From: Zygnema cylindricum
Taxonomy: Eukaryota; Streptophyta; Zygnematophyceae; Zygnematales; Zygnemataceae
Direction: 5' to 3'
Length of the DNA stretch: 64,000 bases
Assembly: GCA_037447655.1 (NCBI GenBank)
Contig: JBBHKE010001013.1
Span: 64,001-128,000 of the forward strand
Part shown: positions 59,096 through 64,000 of the stretch, one piece after another
Position numbering within the stretch: the first letter of the stretch is position 1
Layout of the letters: each line of letters begins with the position of its first letter
Position numbers and translations under genes: made by a program
Notes under the pieces: generated by a model
The model's database searches: none
Told to the model about the DNA's origin: nothing
Seen by the model: the letters and a program-made list of their open reading frames with translations, nothing else

Positions 59096-60355
59096 ACTTT
59101 CAGATCTACCAATCCTGCAAAAGTAGTTGTGACTATCCTCCCATCCCCGTACTCTATCTCTACGGTGGGAATCTTTCTTATCTTAGTGAACAGATATACA
59201 TCCTTACACATGTGCATGGAGGCATCTGAATCTACAATCCAGTCTGCTTCACCTTTTAATCCACCGAAAACACATTTCTGCTTTCGTGGAATTTCGACCT
59301 CGTTTGTCGCCTCCAACTCCTCATCCAATAGAAGCTCATCATCCTCGTCTTCGGATTCCACCTCATGTACGTGTGTCAGAAGGGCGTTTTTCTTTCCTCT
59401 GAGGGTTCCACCGGTATGCTCCTCTTTTAACTGAAGCTCGGTTAGCTTTGTGCACTCCGCCATATTGTACCCTGGTTTCTTACAAAAATGAGATAAACCC
59501 TTGGGAGCCCTTTGTTCGAACTCGTCGGTCTAATTTTTCTGCTCCCCTCTCCGTAATTTTTGACTGGTTTCAGGGAATCATTCTTCCTCCAATCGGTCCC
59601 AGCTTCCAAGGCTTGCCCACTCTTTCCTCCCCTTCGGATCTCAATCATATTCTCCCGAACGAGAATCATCCCTACAACTGAGTTTTATATCCACCTTGAG
59701 TCCGCCAAGTCTTGCACACGGTTGACTATGTTCTCGAACTCATCGAGTAACTTTATCAATAAACAGTTAACCTTTTCCTTTTCACTAAATACTTTTCCAA
59801 CACTCTCTAGTTCCATAAAAAGTGTAGCAAGCTCATTGCAAAAAATCCAACATCTTCCCCCCTTTGTATATATACTCATTAATTTTCTGATCAGCCAACT
59901 GCTGTTGCTGAATCGTACTACTTCGATACATCTCTAGGAGAGCCACCCAAAGATCGGATGCCCTCTCTACCTGCAAATGAGGAGATGCAAGCCCTTAAGT
60001 AAGATGGCGGAGAATGAAGTGCTTTGTCGTCATATTGTTGAAGTCACAGGTATCAGTATGATTCTTGTTGTTGCTCGGAATAGATGACATAAATGCCGAT
60101 CCAGTTGTTATTGGTGTGGTTGTCTCCTTCTCCTTTCTTTTGTCCACCACCTCCCCTTCTTTTGTCTCCTCCGTTGGAGATGAGACTGCTTTCCTGATGA
60201 ATCTGCCTCCTCAAAACCGTGGAGGGATGCCAGGACTTGATGGACACCCCTCTTGTCCACTCACTATCCCCCAAAGCCTTTTCTCGCATAGAGCTCCTCT
60301 CATCATACTATACCATTATATGAAGCCAGTTCTATTAAAGATGGATACCTTAGAG

Positions 60356-60370
60356 GGTGGGCCCATAACC
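60356..60370 (-). promoter_or_regulatory. E2 primer-binding site
   Basis: GGTTATGGGCCCACC on the minus strand, a perfect 15-base match to the initiator tRNA anticodon-arm complement, although the LTR next to it is reduced to 41 bases. Confidence 0.7.
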
Positions 60371-61305
60371 TACAACTCTGAGACCTCCATGCAACTCTGA
60401 GACCTCCATAGGACCTCATCTTGATGAAATAGTTTTGTTATCTTGTTATTAACATGTTTTTCGTGCAACCTTTTACTACTTCTCCTCCCCCCCTCAAAAT
60501 CTGTGGCCGGAAAAAAGGTTCTCGTGGGTTCTTTTGAACAATCTCAGCTTCTCCCCTATCCATTGATTCCGAATCAATTTCCGTCACCTCTTCCGCCTCG
60601 CGTACAGTTGTCACTAGAGTTTCAGCAGCCGAGTCCTTTTCGGTCTGATTTGTACCTGCAAGAATGTCATCTTCTCTAAAACCTGGATAGTTAAAAAGTT
60701 CATTGTCATCGGAATTTTCTGACTCAAATCTGATTTTTACTGACTTTGTATACTTGAAGGGATCCACGGACTTTCCTTCATCCATAACTACTTGATGCTT
60801 TACTAAGATTACATCTTCTTTTTTTAGTCATAAACTCTATATCCTTTAACATCCTCATCATATCCCAATAAGTATCCCGGTTTTCCTTAAAGATCTAGCT
60901 TCCAATTAGACCGATCTGTATTTAGACTGAATACTTGACTGTCGAAAACCTTTAAGTGAGATATGTCTTGTTTCCGGCCTGTCCATCTCTCATAAGGTGT
61001 TTGATCTTTTATAGCTGAAGTAAGAACTCTATTTTTGAGGTAATTAGCACAGTTCATTGCTTCTGCCCAAAACGTTTTTCATATCTTCTTGTCCTACAAC
61101 ATACTTCTAGCACTATCACTTAGTGTCCTATTTAATCATTCAACTACCCCATTTTGTTATGGGTCTTTGGAACAGTCTATTAGTGTTGAACTCCATCTTC
61201 CCTCATAAAATCCTCAAACTGGTTAGAAGTATACTCTCCACCATTGTCACTCCTTACTCTCTTGATTGGAGTTACATGGAGTTTTTCACTCCATGCTTTA
61301 TATTG

Positions 61306-62175
61306 TTAAAAATAATCCTGAGCTTTTGACTTGTTTTTTAAAAAATACACCCTGGAATAGCGAGACCAGTCTTCAGTGATAGTCATCATAAATCTCTTCC
61401 CACTCGGTGAGGGCACTTTGGCCTGTCCCCAAATATCTTTGTGAACTAAATCTAGAATTTTTTCTCCCCTATAGGTGGTTGTTTTGGGAAAGGGCAATCT
61501 GTGTGCTTTACCTTGAGCACATCCACTACAATCACTTAGATTCTCACTCTCATTGAACTGAATTCCTTCCATCACTCCCATCTTTTTCATCTCTCTTAGC
61601 TTATCTAGATTCACATGCCCAAGCCTCTTATGCCACGTCATTATATCATGAACACCAGCATAATAAAGTTTCTTCTTTTCATAGCTTAAAATCAGCCTAA
61701 ACATCCCTTGCCTACCTTTTTCAGCGGTGAAATAAACTTCCTCCTCAAAACTAGCAGTAAAGACTCCTTTCCTAGTGCTAGTATCAAAACCTTTATCATC
61801 TAATAAAGACGTAGAGATGAGATTTTTGTTCAGCTCCGGAATAAACAATACATTGGAGAATGTAACTATGGATGTCTTTCCTTCAACCAACACTTTCAGA
61901 TCTACCGATCCTACAAGAGTAGTAGTGACTATCCTCCCATCTTCGTACTCTATCTCTACGGTGGGAATCTTTCTTATCTTAGTGAACAGGTGTTTATCCT
62001 TACACATGTGCATGGAGGCACCTGAATCTACAATCCAACCTACTTCACCTTTCAATCCACCGAAAGCACATTTCTGCTTTCGTGGAATTTCTACCTCGTT
62101 TGTGGCTTCCAACTTCTCATCCAATAGGAACTCATCGTCCTCGTCTTCGGATTCCACCTCATGTACTTGTGTCAT
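61306..62175 (-). pseudogene. E1 protease-integrase segment
   Basis: An uninterrupted frame of 289 codons, the longest intact copia-2 pol piece here. Protease motif VDSGASM; HKRLGHVNLDKL and CSGCAQGKAHRLPF of the integrase zinc region; then DIWGQAKVPS and ITEDWSRYSRVYFL of the catalytic core. A frameshift ends it before the second catalytic Asp. Confidence 0.83.
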
Positions 62176-63172
62176 AAGGGCGTTTTTCTTTCTCGTCGAG
62201 GTTCCACCGGTCTGCCTCTCCTATAACCGAAGCTCGGTTAGTTTAGTGCACTCCACCATATAGTGCCCTAGTTTCTTACAGAAATGACATAAACCCTTGG
62301 GAGCCCATGGTCCCAACTCGTTGGTCTGATTTTTTTGCTCCCTCCCTCCGTATTTTCCGACTGGTCTCCGGGAATCCTTGTTCCTCCAGTCGGTCCCAAC
62401 TACCAAGGCTTGCACACTCTTTCCTCCCCTTCGGATCTCAATTGTATTCTCCCGAACGAGAGTCATTCCTACCACTGAGTTCCATATCCACCTTGAGTAA
62501 GGCAAGTCCTGCACACCGTTCACTATGTTATCAAACTCATCGGGTAACTTCATTAGTAGACAGTTAACCTTTTCTTTTTCACTAAAATCTTTTCCAGCAC
62601 TCTCTAGCTCCATGAAAAGTTTAGCAAGCTCATTGGAAAAATTGAACATCTTCCCCCCTTTGTTTACGTACTCTTAAACTTTCAGATCACCCAACTGTTG
62701 TTGCTGAATCATACCACTTCGGTACATCTCTATGAGAGCCATCCAAAGATCGGATGCATTTTCTACCTGCAAATGAGGACATGCAAGTCCTTGAGTAAGG
62801 TGGCGGAGGATGAAGTGCTTTGCCGCCATATTGTTGAAGTCCTAGGTATTAGTATCATTCTCCTTGTTCCTCGGAATACGTAACATTAATGTCGAACCAG
62901 TTTCTATTGATGTGGTCGTATCCTTCTCCTTTCCTTTGTCCACCACCTCTCCTTCGTTTGTCTCCTCCGTTGAAGATGGATCTGCATCTCTAGTGAATTT
63001 GCCTCCTGTAAACCCTGAAGGTATCCCAAGACTGGATGGACGCCTCACCCGTCCACTCACTATTCCCCAAAACCTTTTCTCACATAGAGCTCCTATCATC
63101 ATACTTTCATACTTTCCTATCATACTTTCCCATTATATGAAGCCAACTCGATTGAATATGGGCACCCTAGAT

Positions 63173-63187
63173 GGTGGGCCCATAACC
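63173..63187 (-). promoter_or_regulatory. E1 primer-binding site
   Basis: GGTTATGGGCCCACC on the minus strand, a perfect match to the initiator tRNA anticodon-arm complement, directly inside the LTR. Confidence 0.72.
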
Positions 63188-64000
63188 TGCAACTCTGAGA
63201 CCTACATAGGACCTCAAAGTAAGCAGCTCACACACAGCCTCTAGGATAACCCTGACCCCTTTGTCTTTCAGCACGAATAACCACCACCCTAGCAAAAAAA
63301 AGCCTGACCACCTTCACCCCTGTGAAGGCAAGACTCCCTTGAGTCGATGCAAAAAGAATCTTTGAATTCGCTCCCCTGAGCCGTAAGTTATGGAGGGTCA
63401 AAGTTTACCTTTTGTACAGAAGCTCTCTGTGAGAGAGGGTCCTATCTACCAATTTTTCTAAGTCCTATCTCTCTCACAAACTCTATCTACTGGTGTACGG
63501 CACCAATCATATTACACTGCCGTATATAAAAGTACAGCTGCTGGTGTTCTTTATGTATGGATATTGTACGACATGGCCTAAATGTCGACACATGTCATAT
63601 CCGGATTCGGTCCCGTAATTCTCGGAGATGCCGCAATCCAACGTAATCGTGCCGCGTGTCATCCAATGTGGCGATGACCACAAACCGTCGAGAATCTCTT
63701 ATGCAATCTCGGCTTTCTTTTCGACTGTCCGATTGAATGCAAATTCCAATCGTAGCCGTCATAAATGCTTGTGCGATATTTGTTTCGTAAAAAAACAAAA
63801 ATGCGCGGTACTTGTTTTTTTTCCATACCGAAATCCGGACGTTTACATAACGGGATCTATGTAACTGTAAACATCCGCCGTTAAATGAATTTTCCAACGT
63901 GTTAACATTTAAATATATATCAAACCCTATAGTATGTATCGTAACTTCTTTACTTAACGGTTAAGGCTACCGGCTACCGGCGTTCTGACGGTCGGCAGGT
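63188..64000 (-). repeat. 5' LTR of E1 (partial, window edge)
   Basis: Matches the other copia-2 LTRs from the gag end outwards. The outer part lies beyond the window. Confidence 0.83.

Larger units (their letters stand above)
54725..60411 (-). mobile_element. copia-2 element E2, 5' LTR nearly lost
   Basis: Minus-strand order: 41-base LTR remnant (60371-60411), gag from 60370, protease/pre-integrase 59463-59101 and 58041-57855, integrase 57854-57246, RT linker 57061-56829, RT and RNase H 56257-54725, then 3' LTR 54696-53628. It is interrupted by solo LTRs at 58047-59095 and 56258-56828 and by an LTR fragment at 57062-57245. Motifs include CSGCAQ, ITDDWSRYS, SDNGGDY, YVDDLLV and MEAEYMASC. 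Several lesions make it inactive. Confidence 0.83.
60412..64000 (-). mobile_element. copia-2 element E1, 3'-truncated, runs off the window
   Basis: 5' LTR 63188-64000 (partial), gag 63187-62221 with knuckle CHFCKKLGHYMVEC, and a long open stretch 62175-61306 with protease (GWIVDSGASMHMC), pre-integrase and integrase (ITEDWSRYS). The rest of integrase and the RT linker run to 60412, where E1 joins the LTR remnant of E2. RT catalytic core, RNase H and 3' LTR are missing. Confidence 0.83.

Overview
The window looks like nuclear DNA of a green plant or streptophyte alga. It has GT-AG spliced genes, plant-type subtilases (I9 propeptide, PA insert, C-terminal fibronectin-III-like region), an SPPP-repeat hydroxyproline-rich domain of the kind found in green-algal and plant cell walls, and many Ty1/copia elements whose primer site matches plant initiator tRNA-Met. 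A charophyte such as Chara is my best guess, but the sequence alone does not prove it. Transposable elements fill well over half of the window.

Layout. 1-810: two exons of an alpha/beta-hydrolase gene (+), then CT-rich satellite. 1254-5638: a damaged copia element (-). 5639-14193: subtilase gene A (-), twelve exons, with a broken 3' end, a 110-base G run and a duplicated exon-11 segment. 14.3-20.7 kb: a nest of DNA transposons, with a foldback element split by two smaller elements that each have their own target duplication. 20762-29662: subtilase gene B (+), twelve exons, open throughout, encoding 1,264 residues that end in about 465 residues of SPPP repeats. 29.7-34.9 kb: intergenic DNA with a decayed reverse-transcriptase-type C-terminus. 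34870-41314: a copia element (+) with every domain but many lesions. 42.8-43.6 kb: hAT transposase pseudogene. 43.6-64 kb: a head-to-tail array of copia relatives (-) that share LTRs, invaded by another copia (+), three solo LTRs and a foldback MITE.

Genes A and B are divergent paralogues. All eleven intron positions and phases that can be compared agree, so one inverted duplication is the simplest origin. Gene B appears intact and should make a secreted, cell-wall-attached serine protease. Gene A keeps the catalytic residues but has lost part of its PA domain and has no clean end.

The most unusual signals are in the retroelements. Both copia families place the primer site against the anticodon arm of initiator tRNA-Met (the half-tRNA priming known from Drosophila copia), and the gag start codon lies inside the LTR. 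The LTRs of the larger family also carry a conserved 5-bp/7-nt hairpin shaped like a tRNA T-arm, with paired base changes between copies.
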